DNA from: Henriciella sp.
GTDB taxonomy: Bacteria; Pseudomonadota; Alphaproteobacteria; Caulobacterales; Hyphomonadaceae
Direction: 5' to 3'
Assembly: GCA_013214545.1 (NCBI GenBank)
Contig: JABSQB010000014.1
Coordinates: 1 to 64,000 of the forward strand
DNA length: 64,000 nt
Program-made: the position numbers and the translations under genes
The notes under the pieces: model-generated
Told to the model about the DNA's origin: nothing
Databases searched by the model: none
The model's input: the letters and a program-made list of their open reading frames with translations, nothing else
Shown here: piece by piece, positions 20,766 to 30,032 of the stretch
How the letters are laid out: each line of letters begins with the position of its first letter
How positions within the stretch are numbered: the stretch's first letter is position 1

Positions 20766-21953
20766 ATGACAAAGCGCAGCGACAATTGGGCCCCAGCCAC
20801 CAAATTGGTGCGCGGTGGCACGATGCGCTCTCAGTTCGGGGAAACCTCAGAGGCCATGTTCCTCACCTCCGGCTTCGCCTATGACAGCGCCGAGCAGGCG
20901 GCCGCTCGGATGGCGGGCGACGAAGACGGCTTTGTCTATTCGCGTTATGGCAACCCGACCAATCAGATGCTGGCAGAGCGCCTGGCGCTGCTCGAAGGGG
21001 CTGAGACCTGCCGCGTCACAGCTTCCGGCATGGGCGCCATTTCCTCTGCCATGATCGCGCCGTGCAGCGCTGGCGACCGCGTCGTCGCGGCGAATGCGCT
21101 GTTCGGCTCTTGCCGGCATATCTGCTCGACCATCTTGCCGCGCTACGGGGTCGAGACCGAGTTTGTGAATGGCGCTGATCTTGAAGCCTGGAAGCGGGCA
21201 TTATCGAAACCAACCCGCCTGGTGCTGATCGAGAGCCCGTCAAACCCCTTGCTAGAAGCCGTTGATATTGCGGCTGTGGCAGAGCTTGCCCATGCGGCCG
21301 GGGCGCTGCTGGTAATTGATAATGTTTTCGCCTCGCCCATCCTGCAAAAGCCGCTCGAGCTTGGCGCCGATATTGTCGTCTATTCCGCCACCAAGCATAT
21401 GGACGGACAAGGCCGGGTGCTGCTCGGCGCTATTCTCGGTCAGAGCGAGTTTATTGAAGAGCATATCGACCCCTGGCTACGCCATACCGGTCCAGCCGCT
21501 TCGCCCTTCAATGCCTGGGTCGTGCTGAAAGGTCTAGAAACACTGGAGCTGCGGGTTGCGCAGGCGAGCGCCAATGCGGCCAAGATTGCCGATGCGATTG
21601 CTGACCACCCAAACATCCAGGCGGTGCGGTATCCCGGTCGCACGGATCATCCGAACTTTGCCATCCACCAGAAGCAGATGAGCTCCGGCGGAACCCTGGT
21701 CGCTTTCTCGATCAAAGGCGCGCGGGCCGAGGCATTCAAAATGCTGAATGCACTGGAGCTGGTCGATATTTCCAACAATCTCGGCGATACCAAGTCGCTG
21801 GCCTGTCACCCATGCTCAACCACGCACCGGGCGCTGACGGACGAAGAGCAGGCGGAAATGGGATTGGATGAAAGCTGGATCCGGCTGTCCGTCGGTCTCG
21901 AAAATGCCGGCGATGTCAGCCAGGATCTGATTCAGGCGCTTAATGCGCTTTGA
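20766..21953 (+). CDS. metZ: O-succinylhomoserine sulfhydrylase
   Basis: Cys/Met metabolism PLP family; VYSATKHMDGQGRVLLGAILG, HPCSTTHRALTDEEQ..MGLDESWIRLSVGLE. Confidence 0.9.
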   Translation: MTKRSDNWAPATKLVRGGTMRSQFGETSEAMFLTSGFAYDSAEQAAARMAGDEDGFVYSRYGNPTNQMLAERLALLEGAETCRVTASGMGAISSAMIAPCSAGDRVVAANALFGSCRHICSTILPRYGVETEFVNGADLEAWKRALSKPTRLVLIESPSNPLLEAVDIAAVAELAHAAGALLVIDNVFASPILQKPLELGADIVVYSATKHMDGQGRVLLGAILGQSEFIEEHIDPWLRHTGPAASPFNAWVVLKGLETLELRVAQASANAAKIADAIADHPNIQAVRYPGRTDHPNFAIHQKQMSSGGTLVAFSIKGARAEAFKMLNALELVDISNNLGDTKSLACHPCSTTHRALTDEEQAEMGLDESWIRLSVGLENAGDVSQDLIQALNAL

Positions 21954-22251
21954 AGGCTGGCGGCGGATCACACGACGCGCAGGTTTCGACGGCTGGGTTC
22001 TGATCCAGACGTGTCACACTGATATCCGCGCCGCAGACCACGCATGAGCCATAAGTGCCGTCGGCCAAGCGGTAGAGCGCTCGCTCAATTGAAGCGAGTG
22101 TCTCCGCGCCATTGCCCGCGCTATGAGTGTGCGGCATCGAGCACGTCAGGTTAGCCTCCGCAATGAGGTCGGTCTCTCCACGTTTTCTACGTGTGGATTT
22201 CCCCGCCACGACTGCCAAACCCTTCAAATCAGGATCTGTCGGCGTCTTCAT
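21940..22251 (-). CDS. DksA/TraR family zinc-finger protein
   Basis: IERALYRLADGTYGSCVVCGADISVTRLDQNPAVETCASC C4 zinc finger. Confidence 0.85.
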   Translation of the reverse strand: MKTPTDPDLKGLAVVAGKSTRRKRGETDLIAEANLTCSMPHTHSAGNGAETLASIERALYRLADGTYGSCVVCGADISVTRLDQNPAVETCASCDPPPAFKAH

Positions 22252-22352
22252 GAGAATATCCTGTGGACTCTTTAAGGGCTTGGCAAGCCTAGCAGGGCAA
22301 AAGAGTGGCTCTACATATCGATAATCGAAAGATTCAACGCGGAGTTGGGACC

Positions 22353-23333
22353 ATGGGACAAGAAATGCCCCTGGAAATGCCTTTGAAAATGACCGGGGTC
22401 AGCAAGTGGTTTGGAAATTTCCAGGCCGTTTGTGACCTGGATTTTGACGTCCCGAGGGGCTCAATTGTCGGATTTCTGGGGCCGAATGGAGCAGGTAAGT
22501 CAACCAGCCTGCGCATGGCGCTCGGCGTCTTGTCGCCAGACCGGGGCGAAGTCAGCCTGCTCGGCCAGCGTCCTAATCTGGAATCGCTGAAGCGCGTTGG
22601 CTTCCTGCCGGAAGAGCGTGGTCTTTATAAAAAGATGAGCGCGCGCCAGATCATCACCTATTTCGCGCGCCTGAAAGGCATGACCAGCCGCGACGCCAAG
22701 GCCCGGGCTGACGAATTGCTCGACATGATGGGGCTGGGCGAGTTTGCCCGTAGCCGCGTCACCAAATTATCCAAAGGCATGGCGCAGAAGGTCCAGATCC
22801 TGTCTGCCCTCGCCCACCGGCCGGAATTCCTGATCCTGGATGAGCCCTTCTCCGGGCTCGATCCGGTAAATCAACAGGCGCTGGAAGACCTCATCGTGGA
22901 GGAGCACAAGCGCGGCGCGACGATCATCTTCTCAACCCATGTGATGGAGCATGCCGAAAGGCTGTGCGAGAAAATCGTAATGATGGCGCGGGGCCGTAAA
23001 GTGTTTGAAGGCACGCTGGACGATGCGTTCACCGCCCTTGGCCGCGCAGTACACATTGGCGTCTCAGAAGGTTTCGATCTCGGCGCCGCGATCGCGCCCG
23101 CCGGGTTTGAATCAGTGCTCGACGGCGACCATTGGCGCATCAGCCTGAAACACGCCCAAAACTCGCAGGACGCGCTGCGCGCTGCAATTGATGCGGGGGC
23201 GCCGATTACCAGTTTCACACCAGAAGAGGCTCGTCTGCGTGATGTGTTCGTGTCGCTGGTCAGTGACGCTGAGGCTCAGGACCTGACCGACACACTGGCA
23301 GCCGACGCTGCCGAAGGGAGAGACGCAGCATGA
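22353..23333 (+). CDS. ABC transporter ATP-binding protein (NatA-like)
   Basis: Walker A GPNGAGKST, signature LSKGMAQKVQ, Walker B FLILDEPFSGLDP; C-terminal DUF4162-like extension. Confidence 0.93.
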   Translation: MGQEMPLEMPLKMTGVSKWFGNFQAVCDLDFDVPRGSIVGFLGPNGAGKSTSLRMALGVLSPDRGEVSLLGQRPNLESLKRVGFLPEERGLYKKMSARQIITYFARLKGMTSRDAKARADELLDMMGLGEFARSRVTKLSKGMAQKVQILSALAHRPEFLILDEPFSGLDPVNQQALEDLIVEEHKRGATIIFSTHVMEHAERLCEKIVMMARGRKVFEGTLDDAFTALGRAVHIGVSEGFDLGAAIAPAGFESVLDGDHWRISLKHAQNSQDALRAAIDAGAPITSFTPEEARLRDVFVSLVSDAEAQDLTDTLAADAAEGRDAA

Positions 23334-24787
23334 TCCGCTCCACCTATCTCGTCGCCCGCCGGGACTATCTTGGCTATGTCTCCGCCTGGGGCTTCTGGCT
23401 CGGCCTGCTGTTCACGCCGATCATTTTGGCAATATTCATTCTGGCGCCAACCTTTGCCCAGAATACTCAACCGACCCGCTATTACACGATCATCGAACAA
23501 GGCAGCACATTCACCGATGCGATGCGGGCCGAAATGGCGAATACGCAAGCGCGGATGGCGCGCGTGATCCTCGACCCGGTTGCTTTCTCCGAAGGCGAGG
23601 AAAGCGAGACGCTGATCGCATTTGACGCTGCTCTGGACGGAGGCGCGAGCGTCGCTGACGCGTTTGAGGCCGCGGGCGGCAACCCCGCGACCCTGCCGCG
23701 CGCGGATTTTGTCGAAGTGGAACCGCCCGTGCGCACTGGGGCAGAACTGGCGCCCTATCTGCTCGGCGAAACCCTGATAGAGACGGCAGACGGCCCGCAG
23801 CCTTTGTTTGCCGCCTTGCTGGTCAATGAAGACACGCAGGAAATCGAATACTGGTCGGAAAACCTGCAGGCCCGCGCCCTGATCACAGCGGCGCGCCAGG
23901 CCGAACAGGATCTACAACTCGACCGGGCGCTCGCGGCCGTGAATATCAGCCGCGATGTCCTGACCGAAGCGCGCGCAGCGCGGCGCGACGTGAAACAGCA
24001 ACGTGTGCGCACAGGCGAAGACGCCAATGAAGGGACAGAAGTCACGCAGGCGGACCAGGCGCCATTTGTCGTCTCCATCATGATGGCCTTCTCGCTCTGG
24101 TTCCTGATCTTCTCGGTCATCAATTACCTCCTGATGGGCACGATCGAGGAGCGCTCGAACAAGATTTTCGACAGCCTGCTGACCTCGGTGAAGCTGCCGC
24201 ATCTTTTGGCTGGAAAACTGATCGCGGTGCTGTTGCTGGCGCTGACCCTGATGGCATTCTGGGGCCTTGGCTCAACATTACTGACCTGGTTCATGCGCGA
24301 GAGTATTCCCGAAGATGTCGCAAGCTTCCTCGGAACAATGATCACCGCAGCGGCCAATCCGGCACTGTTCATTCCCGCCATTATCAGCTTCGTGCTCGGT
24401 TACCTGATGTACGGCTCAATGTTCCTGGCGCTCGGGTCGTTGTGTGACACGATTCAGGAAGCCCAGACGCTGATGACGCCGCTTTTTGTGACCTTGATGG
24501 CGCCGCTCGCCATGCTGGCCTTTGCGGTTGCAGACGCGGAGTCAGCGCTGATCGAGATCATGGCCTGGGTGCCGTTCTTTACGCCCTTCCTGCTGATCCT
24601 GCGCATGCCGACCGAGCCGCCGCTCTGGGAAGTTCTGGCGCAGCTCGGCATGATGGCGCTGACCACTTACATCATCCTGCAGCTCGCCACCCGCGTTTAT
24701 CGCGCTGGCGCCGTACATGGGGCCGGTGTCAATGAAGTCATGGCGTTCTTCGGCAAGCTCATCCCGGGCAAGAAATCAGCGGCCTAG
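23330..24787 (+). CDS. ABC transporter permease (NatB-like, ABC-2 type)
   Basis: long extracytoplasmic loop then IMMAFSLWFLIFSVINYLLMGTIEERSNKIFDSLLTSVKLPHLLAGKLI; ATGA overlap with ATPase gene. Confidence 0.9.
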   Translation: MIRSTYLVARRDYLGYVSAWGFWLGLLFTPIILAIFILAPTFAQNTQPTRYYTIIEQGSTFTDAMRAEMANTQARMARVILDPVAFSEGEESETLIAFDAALDGGASVADAFEAAGGNPATLPRADFVEVEPPVRTGAELAPYLLGETLIETADGPQPLFAALLVNEDTQEIEYWSENLQARALITAARQAEQDLQLDRALAAVNISRDVLTEARAARRDVKQQRVRTGEDANEGTEVTQADQAPFVVSIMMAFSLWFLIFSVINYLLMGTIEERSNKIFDSLLTSVKLPHLLAGKLIAVLLLALTLMAFWGLGSTLLTWFMRESIPEDVASFLGTMITAAANPALFIPAIISFVLGYLMYGSMFLALGSLCDTIQEAQTLMTPLFVTLMAPLAMLAFAVADAESALIEIMAWVPFFTPFLLILRMPTEPPLWEVLAQLGMMALTTYIILQLATRVYRAGAVHGAGVNEVMAFFGKLIPGKKSAA

Positions 24788-26067
24788 ACCGACTGTTCCT
24801 TGATGCCCTCAAACGAGTCGGCCTTGGCAAGGTCTGGGAACAGACGCGTCCACAGCAGCGCCACGGTGATCGCAACTGAGCCGCCAAGAATGACCGCCCC
24901 GACCGGACCGAGAAAGCGTGCCGCAACGCCGCTCTCAAACTCGCCAAGCTCGTTCGACGCTGAGATGAAAATGAAGGACACCGAGGTCACCCGGCCCTTC
25001 ATTTCGTCAGGCGTGGCAAGCTGGATCAGAGAAGCGCGGACATAGACCGAAATCTCGTCCGCGGCGCCAGTAATGATTAGGGCGATGATGGAGAGCCAGA
25101 ACACGGATGACAGGCCGAAGACCAGAGTCGCGACGCCATAAATGCCGACCGCCCAGAACATCCACGCTCCGACATGGCGGGCAAGCGGCCGCCGAGCCAG
25201 CAGAAACGCGACGGTCAGCGCGCCAATCGCGGGCGCTGCGGCGAGAAACCCAAGACCCGCCTCCCCGACATGCAAGATGTCTCGCGCAAACACCGGCAAG
25301 AGCGCGACAACGCCGCCAAAGAACACAACGAACAGATCAAGCGAGATCGCGCCGAGGACGATCTTGTTGCGGCCAATATAGCGAATGCCTTCGAACACCA
25401 TGTCGAGCCCGCGGGCATGATCCAGCTTTTCGTGGGGCGGCGTCTTCGCCGTCGCGATGGCAACAATGGCGAAAGCGATCAGCACAAAGGCGGCGCCATA
25501 AACCAGCGACAGGCCGCCAAGGGCCAGAAACAGTCCGCCCAAAGCCGGGCCGACTATCTTGGCCGTTTGAAATCCCAGTGAGTTGAATGCGATCGCGGTT
25601 GGCAGCTCGATGCGTGGGACAAGCTGCGGATAGAGCGCGTTCGCGGCCGCCGGGGTAAACGCGTTGACCAGGCCGAGCAGGACCGCGACGGAGAATATGA
25701 TCGGCAGCGCTTCCCGTGCAGGCAGGAAAATCGTGGCGAGGAGCGCCACAGTCCCAACCAGCCGCATTAAATTGCTGATGACCAGGATCATCTTGCGGTT
25801 CAGCCGGTCGGCCGCCTGCCCTCCAATAAGCGAGAAGAGCAAGACAGGGATAAATTGTGCAAGCCCAACCAGACCGATCATGAAGGCCGCTTGCGGAATT
25901 TCCAGGCCAAGCCCGCCTTCAGCAATCGGATCGCGCGCCAGTTCATAGACCTGCCAGCCAATCGCCACCGCCTCCATCTGGCGCGCAGCCGCGACGGAGA
26001 CCCGCATCAGCCAAAATTGCAAATAGGCTCGATGTCGGAAGATGGAGAGAGAGGGAGCGAGCGCCAT
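24784..26067 (-). CDS. MFS transporter
   Basis: ~12 hydrophobic segments; GGQAADRLNRKMILVISNLMRLVGT MFS motif A-like. Confidence 0.88.
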   Translation of the reverse strand: MALAPSLSIFRHRAYLQFWLMRVSVAAARQMEAVAIGWQVYELARDPIAEGGLGLEIPQAAFMIGLVGLAQFIPVLLFSLIGGQAADRLNRKMILVISNLMRLVGTVALLATIFLPAREALPIIFSVAVLLGLVNAFTPAAANALYPQLVPRIELPTAIAFNSLGFQTAKIVGPALGGLFLALGGLSLVYGAAFVLIAFAIVAIATAKTPPHEKLDHARGLDMVFEGIRYIGRNKIVLGAISLDLFVVFFGGVVALLPVFARDILHVGEAGLGFLAAAPAIGALTVAFLLARRPLARHVGAWMFWAVGIYGVATLVFGLSSVFWLSIIALIITGAADEISVYVRASLIQLATPDEMKGRVTSVSFIFISASNELGEFESGVAARFLGPVGAVILGGSVAITVALLWTRLFPDLAKADSFEGIKEQSV

Positions 26068-26161
26068 GCGAGCCTCGTAATGCTCTGCAGCGCCAACGCA
26101 ATCAGATTTTATGGCTCACGCGCGCGTCACTTCAAAAAGAAAAAGGGATCAAAAACAAAGA

Positions 26162-26191
26162 GGGGGTGCGGACCTTTCGGCTCGCACCCCC
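26162..26191 (-). terminator. strong Rho-independent terminator for a minus-strand transcript
   Basis: GGGGGTGCG...CGCACCCCC 9-bp stem; on the minus strand followed by TCTTTGTTTTTGATCCCTTTTTCTTTTT. Confidence 0.85.
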
Positions 26192-26212
26192 ATTTTGGCG
26201 TCATTTGTGTCG

Positions 26213-26383
26213 CTAGTGACAAGTTCCGCTAAGTCCCTGCCTTCGCGCCTCAATTGAGGCCTGAAACTTCCCGTTCTGCTCGCGCAGTTTTGTTAAGTCC
26301 CACCATCCAGATCCCCGTTGCCGGTGTTCTTTCTGGTCTACGTTGCGGCTCGTGCCCCGTTCGTAGATATGGCCCTGCTTCAC
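26213..26383 (-). CDS. possible small ORF, 56 aa (GTG start), uncharacterised
   Basis: minus-strand frame VKQGHIYERGTSRNVDQKEHRQRGSGWWDLTKLREQNGKFQASIEARRQGLSGTCH*; below the track's apparent length cutoff; coding status unproven. Confidence 0.25.
   Translation of the reverse strand: MKQGHIYERGTSRNVDQKEHRQRGSGWWDLTKLREQNGKFQASIEARRQGLSGTCH
26247..26260. repeat. 14-bp perfect palindrome GCCTCAATTGAGGC
   Basis: read directly. Confidence 0.7.
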
Positions 26384-26559
26384 CCCTCTAGATGGCGCTC
26401 CACAGACATCGCGTTGCCTTTCCCTTCATCTCCTCCGGTTTCCTTCACTACCCCCCATTTCTGAGGCTCACTCATGATCCGGCATCGTCCGGGCGCGACG
26501 TTCTTTCGGCGGCTCCTCCCGGTGGCTTCCCGATACTCGCTGCCGACGGATTTAGAAAA

Positions 26560-26672
26560 GACTCAGAACCAAAAAGAGTCGATAGGCCGGTGCCAAGATT
26601 CATCACGAATCAGGGTCGCTCTCCACAGAAAGCGCGATTCTGTGGACAAGTTGAGTCTTTCGTTCCGGATTC
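26560..26672. promoter_or_regulatory. cluster of seven GANTC (CcrM-type) methylation sites with a DnaA-box-like inverted repeat
   Basis: GANTC at 26560, 26576, 26597, 26607, 26636, 26653, 26668; TCCACAGAA-agcgcga-TTCTGTGGA at 26622-26646; TGTGGACAA (TTGTCCACA on minus) at 26641-26649. Confidence 0.6.
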
Positions 26673-26765
26673 GAACCAAACCTGTTCGCAAACAGTGTCT
26701 GACTTGCCGCCTCTTAACATGTCGAATTGGGCTGTCCAGCACTAATCTTCGCTGGAACGTATCGA

Positions 26766-27080
26766 TCAATCTTCGTCGATAAACTCGACTCCGACATCGG
26801 TTTTGGTGCGCCAGCGCATTTTACCGCGCCGCTTCACACCGTAGCGAGAGATATTCACCACCATGCCATCGAGCAGGCTGTCACCATTTTCGAAACGCAA
26901 TCGCGCGCCGTTTGAGGACAGATCAAGGGCAATTCCGCGTTTGAGGAAGCGACCACTGTTCGATTTTGCAACAACATCCGCATAGGTGTCATTGCGCTGA
27001 GCGGCCCGCCGCTCAACCATTTCTGGCTCTTCTTCAACCTCTATTTCAGGTTCTTTGGCCCGTTTGAACCAACCAAACAC
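26766..27080 (-). CDS. PilZ domain protein
   Basis: ERRAAQRNDTYADVVAKS (RxxxR), LDLSSNGARLRFENGDSLLDGMVVNISRYGVKRRGKMRW. Confidence 0.75.
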   Translation of the reverse strand: MFGWFKRAKEPEIEVEEEPEMVERRAAQRNDTYADVVAKSNSGRFLKRGIALDLSSNGARLRFENGDSLLDGMVVNISRYGVKRRGKMRWRTKTDVGVEFIDED

Positions 27081-27130
27081 GTGATTAACTCCTTACGCAG
27101 TGCGTAAAGAGTAGCAATCAGCGTGCCAGT

Positions 27131-27520
27131 TTAGGTTTTTGAAAGGTTAAGCGTATCCGGCTCGATCGTCCGATAGAAACAGCCTTTGCGCCCAGTATGG
27201 CAGGCGCCGCCGGTCTGGCGCACTTTCAAGAGCACCGCGTCCTGGTCGCAGTCAATCATCACCTCGACCACATCCTGCACGTGGCCGGAGGTTTCGCCCT
27301 TGATCCACAGCTTCTGGCGTGACCGGCTCCAATAAGTGCCGCGGCGCGTTTCGATCGTGGCGCGCAAGGCTGTCTCGTTCATCCAGGCAAGCATCAGGAC
27401 TTCGCCTGTCTCAACATCCTGCGCGACCGCAGCGATCAGGCCGTCGGCATTGAATTGCGGGCGCAACTGGTCCGTTTCATCCTGTTCGGACTTGTCGGCA
27501 AAGGGTGGCTCAAATGACAT
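27131..27520 (-). CDS. hisI: phosphoribosyl-AMP cyclohydrolase
   Basis: [70 protein letters not shown]. Confidence 0.96.
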   Translation of the reverse strand: MSFEPPFADKSEQDETDQLRPQFNADGLIAAVAQDVETGEVLMLAWMNETALRATIETRRGTYWSRSRQKLWIKGETSGHVQDVVEVMIDCDQDAVLLKVRQTGGACHTGRKGCFYRTIEPDTLNLSKT

Positions 27521-28712
27521 TTTCAGCTCTCAATCGGTCGCGGTCGTCAGGGCTGTAACCCAAGACGTCAAGAATTGCATCAGTATCTTTTCCAAATTCC
27601 GGGCCAGCGCTGACCACGCCGCCGGGTGTATCGCTCAATTTCGGGAAAGCTGCGTGCATCGGAACATCGCTGCCAAGCAGTGGGGAGAAGACGCGGACGA
27701 TCGCCTCGCGCGCCTTGATATGGGCATCGACCAACATTTCCTTGGCGGTGTTGACCGGCCCACTCGGGATCGCATGCGCCTCGCACTGACGTAACACTTC
27801 CGCCATGGAGTGATTGCGCGTCCAAACTGAAATCAGCGCGTCCAGCTCGGCCTGGTTCTCACCCCGTGCATCATGGGTCGCGTAGCGCGGATCGTCGGCC
27901 CAGTCAGTGCCCATCATTTTGGCGAGTCGCGCAAAGAGCGTGTCCTGATTGGCCCCGATGATCACCATGCCATCGCTGCACGGATAAGCGCCTGAGGGCG
28001 CGATGCGGGGTAAGATTCCGCCGGAGCGCTCTCGCGTATGTCCGCCCAGCTCGAATTCGGGAATAAGGCTCTCCATAAACGCCATCACGCTTTCATAGAT
28101 GGCCGCGTCGACGACCTGTCCGCGTCCTGATTTTTCACGGTGATAGAGCGCCATCATCGTACCAAGCGCCGCGAACGTTCCGGTCAGGGTGTCGCCAAGG
28201 CTGACCCCGGCCCGCGCAGGTGGGCGATCCGGCTCGCCAATCAAATGACGCAGGCCGCCTTTGGCCTCACCGACGCTGGCATAACCTGGCTTGTGACTTT
28301 CTGGTCCGGTCTGGCCGTATCCAGACACGCGGGTAATCACCAGGCGCGGATTGATCGCCTGCAGCACATCTGGCCCAAGGCCCCACTTTTCGAGCGTGCC
28401 GGGGCGAAAATTCTCAATGATCACGTCCGCCGTGCTGGCCAGGCGTTTGAGGATTTCCTGCCCCTGCGCCAGCCGCAAATTAAGCGTCAGAGAGCGCTTA
28501 TTGCGGGCGATAATGGCCCAGAAAACGCTCGCATCATTAACCTTCACCGCGCCCCAATCTCTTGCGGGATCGGGCCGATCAGGCGCTTCGATCTTAATCA
28601 CTTCAGCGCCAAAATCGCCGAGCAGCTGGCCGCAAAACGGACCCGCAATCAGCTGACCCAGTTCGAGCACCCGAAGGCCGGAAAGCGGAGCTTGTACAAT
28701 CGGTTCTGTCAT
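27510..28712 (-). CDS. CaiB/BaiF family CoA-transferase
   Basis: [59 protein letters not shown]. Confidence 0.93.
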   Translation of the reverse strand: MTEPIVQAPLSGLRVLELGQLIAGPFCGQLLGDFGAEVIKIEAPDRPDPARDWGAVKVNDASVFWAIIARNKRSLTLNLRLAQGQEILKRLASTADVIIENFRPGTLEKWGLGPDVLQAINPRLVITRVSGYGQTGPESHKPGYASVGEAKGGLRHLIGEPDRPPARAGVSLGDTLTGTFAALGTMMALYHREKSGRGQVVDAAIYESVMAFMESLIPEFELGGHTRERSGGILPRIAPSGAYPCSDGMVIIGANQDTLFARLAKMMGTDWADDPRYATHDARGENQAELDALISVWTRNHSMAEVLRQCEAHAIPSGPVNTAKEMLVDAHIKAREAIVRVFSPLLGSDVPMHAAFPKLSDTPGGVVSAGPEFGKDTDAILDVLGYSPDDRDRLRAENVI

Positions 28713-28732
28713 TCGCCTTCAATGCCCGCTAA

Positions 28733-29638
28733 ATGGGGGCCATGACAAGACGTATCGATATAGTGGAAGTGGGCCCGCGCGACGGGCTGCAGAATGACCC
28801 GAGCGATCTCAGCACGGAGCAGAAGCTTGAATTCATCGCGCGCCTGGAAGATTGCGGTGTTCGTCGGATGGAGTCCGGCTCTTTCGTCTCACCTAAAGCC
28901 GTGCCGAAAATGGCGGATAGCGGCGAAGTGTTTCGCGGCCTCAATCGCACTGGCAAGGTGCGCCACATCGCGCTCGCCTTGAACGAGAAAGGCATTCGCC
29001 GCGCGATTGATGCTGAGGCGGATGAAATCAACTTCGTGCTCGTCGCCGGTGAAGGCTTTGGCGAGCGCAATCAGCGCATGACGCCGCAGCAAAGCGCCGA
29101 CATGCTCGCCGCGTGCGCGCCCCTCGTCCATGAGGCGCAGATCCCGCTTTCCGCTACCGTGTCGGTCGCCTTTGGCGATCCGTATTCAGGTGAGGTTGAC
29201 CCAGGCGTGGTGGCCAATCTTGCCGCTCAGGCGCAGCGCGCTGGTGTGACAGAGGTTGGTCTTGGCGACACGATCGGTGTGGCGACGCCTTGGGATGTCC
29301 GCAACGTGATCGAGCGCGTTCGCATGGAAGCGCCCGACGTTTATCTGCGTCTGCACTTCCACGATACGCGCGGCGCTGGTCTCGCCAATGTCGCCGCCGC
29401 GGTTGAGGCTGGGATTGACGTAATCGATGCCAGCTGCGGCGGTATTGGCGGCTGTCCGTTCGCGCCCGCTGCGACCGGCAATGTTGCGACCGAAGATGTT
29501 GTCTACATGCTCGAACGCGCCGGATTTGAGACGGGGCTGGATCTCGGCAAACTGATCGAGACCGCCAAATGGCTGGAGAGCGCGCTTGGCCACGCGGTGA
29601 GCTCCAGCCTGAGCAAGGCGGGCGGGTTTCCGGGCTAA
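28733..29638 (+). CDS. hydroxymethylglutaryl-CoA lyase
   Basis: IVEVGPRDGLQNDPSDLSTEQKLEFI; LGDTIGVATPWDV; HFHDTRGAGLANV; DASCGGIGGCPFAPAATGNVATEDVVYML. Confidence 0.94.
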   Translation: MGAMTRRIDIVEVGPRDGLQNDPSDLSTEQKLEFIARLEDCGVRRMESGSFVSPKAVPKMADSGEVFRGLNRTGKVRHIALALNEKGIRRAIDAEADEINFVLVAGEGFGERNQRMTPQQSADMLAACAPLVHEAQIPLSATVSVAFGDPYSGEVDPGVVANLAAQAQRAGVTEVGLGDTIGVATPWDVRNVIERVRMEAPDVYLRLHFHDTRGAGLANVAAAVEAGIDVIDASCGGIGGCPFAPAATGNVATEDVVYMLERAGFETGLDLGKLIETAKWLESALGHAVSSSLSKAGGFPG

Positions 29639-30015
29639 GTCAAACGGTTGCTGACTTCGACCAGATTGCGGTCGGGATCATGAAAATAGACCGACAAGAT
29701 GGGCCCGGTGGCCCCGATGCGCTCTCCCGGGCCCGCGATCACTTCGATGTCGTGGGCTTCAAGATGGGCAGCGATCTCAGCGATGGGCGTATCGGTCAGC
29801 ACGCAGAAATTGCCGCTGCCCGGCACCGTGTTCCGGGCAATGTCAGGCGCTGTTTTTGCGTCCTGGATACTGATCTTGTGGGCACCGAAATGGAGCGACC
29901 ATTTTCCGGGTCGCTCCTCGCGACGGGTCATGCCCAGGACCGACTCATAGAATTCCAGTGTCCGATCGACATCTGCGACACAAAGAACAATATGATCGAA
30001 CCCGGACATGTTCAT
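29635..30015 (-). CDS. VOC family (glyoxalase-like) protein
   Basis: MSGFDHIVLCVADVDRTLEFYESVLGM; FHDPDRNLVEVSN. Confidence 0.9.
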   Translation of the reverse strand: MNMSGFDHIVLCVADVDRTLEFYESVLGMTRREERPGKWSLHFGAHKISIQDAKTAPDIARNTVPGSGNFCVLTDTPIAEIAAHLEAHDIEVIAGPGERIGATGPILSVYFHDPDRNLVEVSNRLT

Positions 30016-30032
30016 TCGTCGATTCCTGCGGC

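Noticed and set aside
26660-26690. T-arm-like GGTTCGAATCC on the minus strand, suggesting a tRNA or tmRNA piece
   Set aside because: No matching acceptor stem, D-arm or CCA, and no recognisable tmRNA tag sequence nearby.
26192-26765. Chromosomal origin of replication
   Set aside because: The GANTC cluster and one DnaA-like box are suggestive, but there is no AT-rich unwinding element, no clear CtrA box (TTAA-N7-TTAA) and no hemE/dnaA neighbour. Kept only as a hypothesis to test.
26392-26782. plus-strand ORFs of 117 and 102 aa in the dark region
   Set aside because: Overlapping frames with no motif; the terminator favours minus-strand transcription. Not called as CDS.
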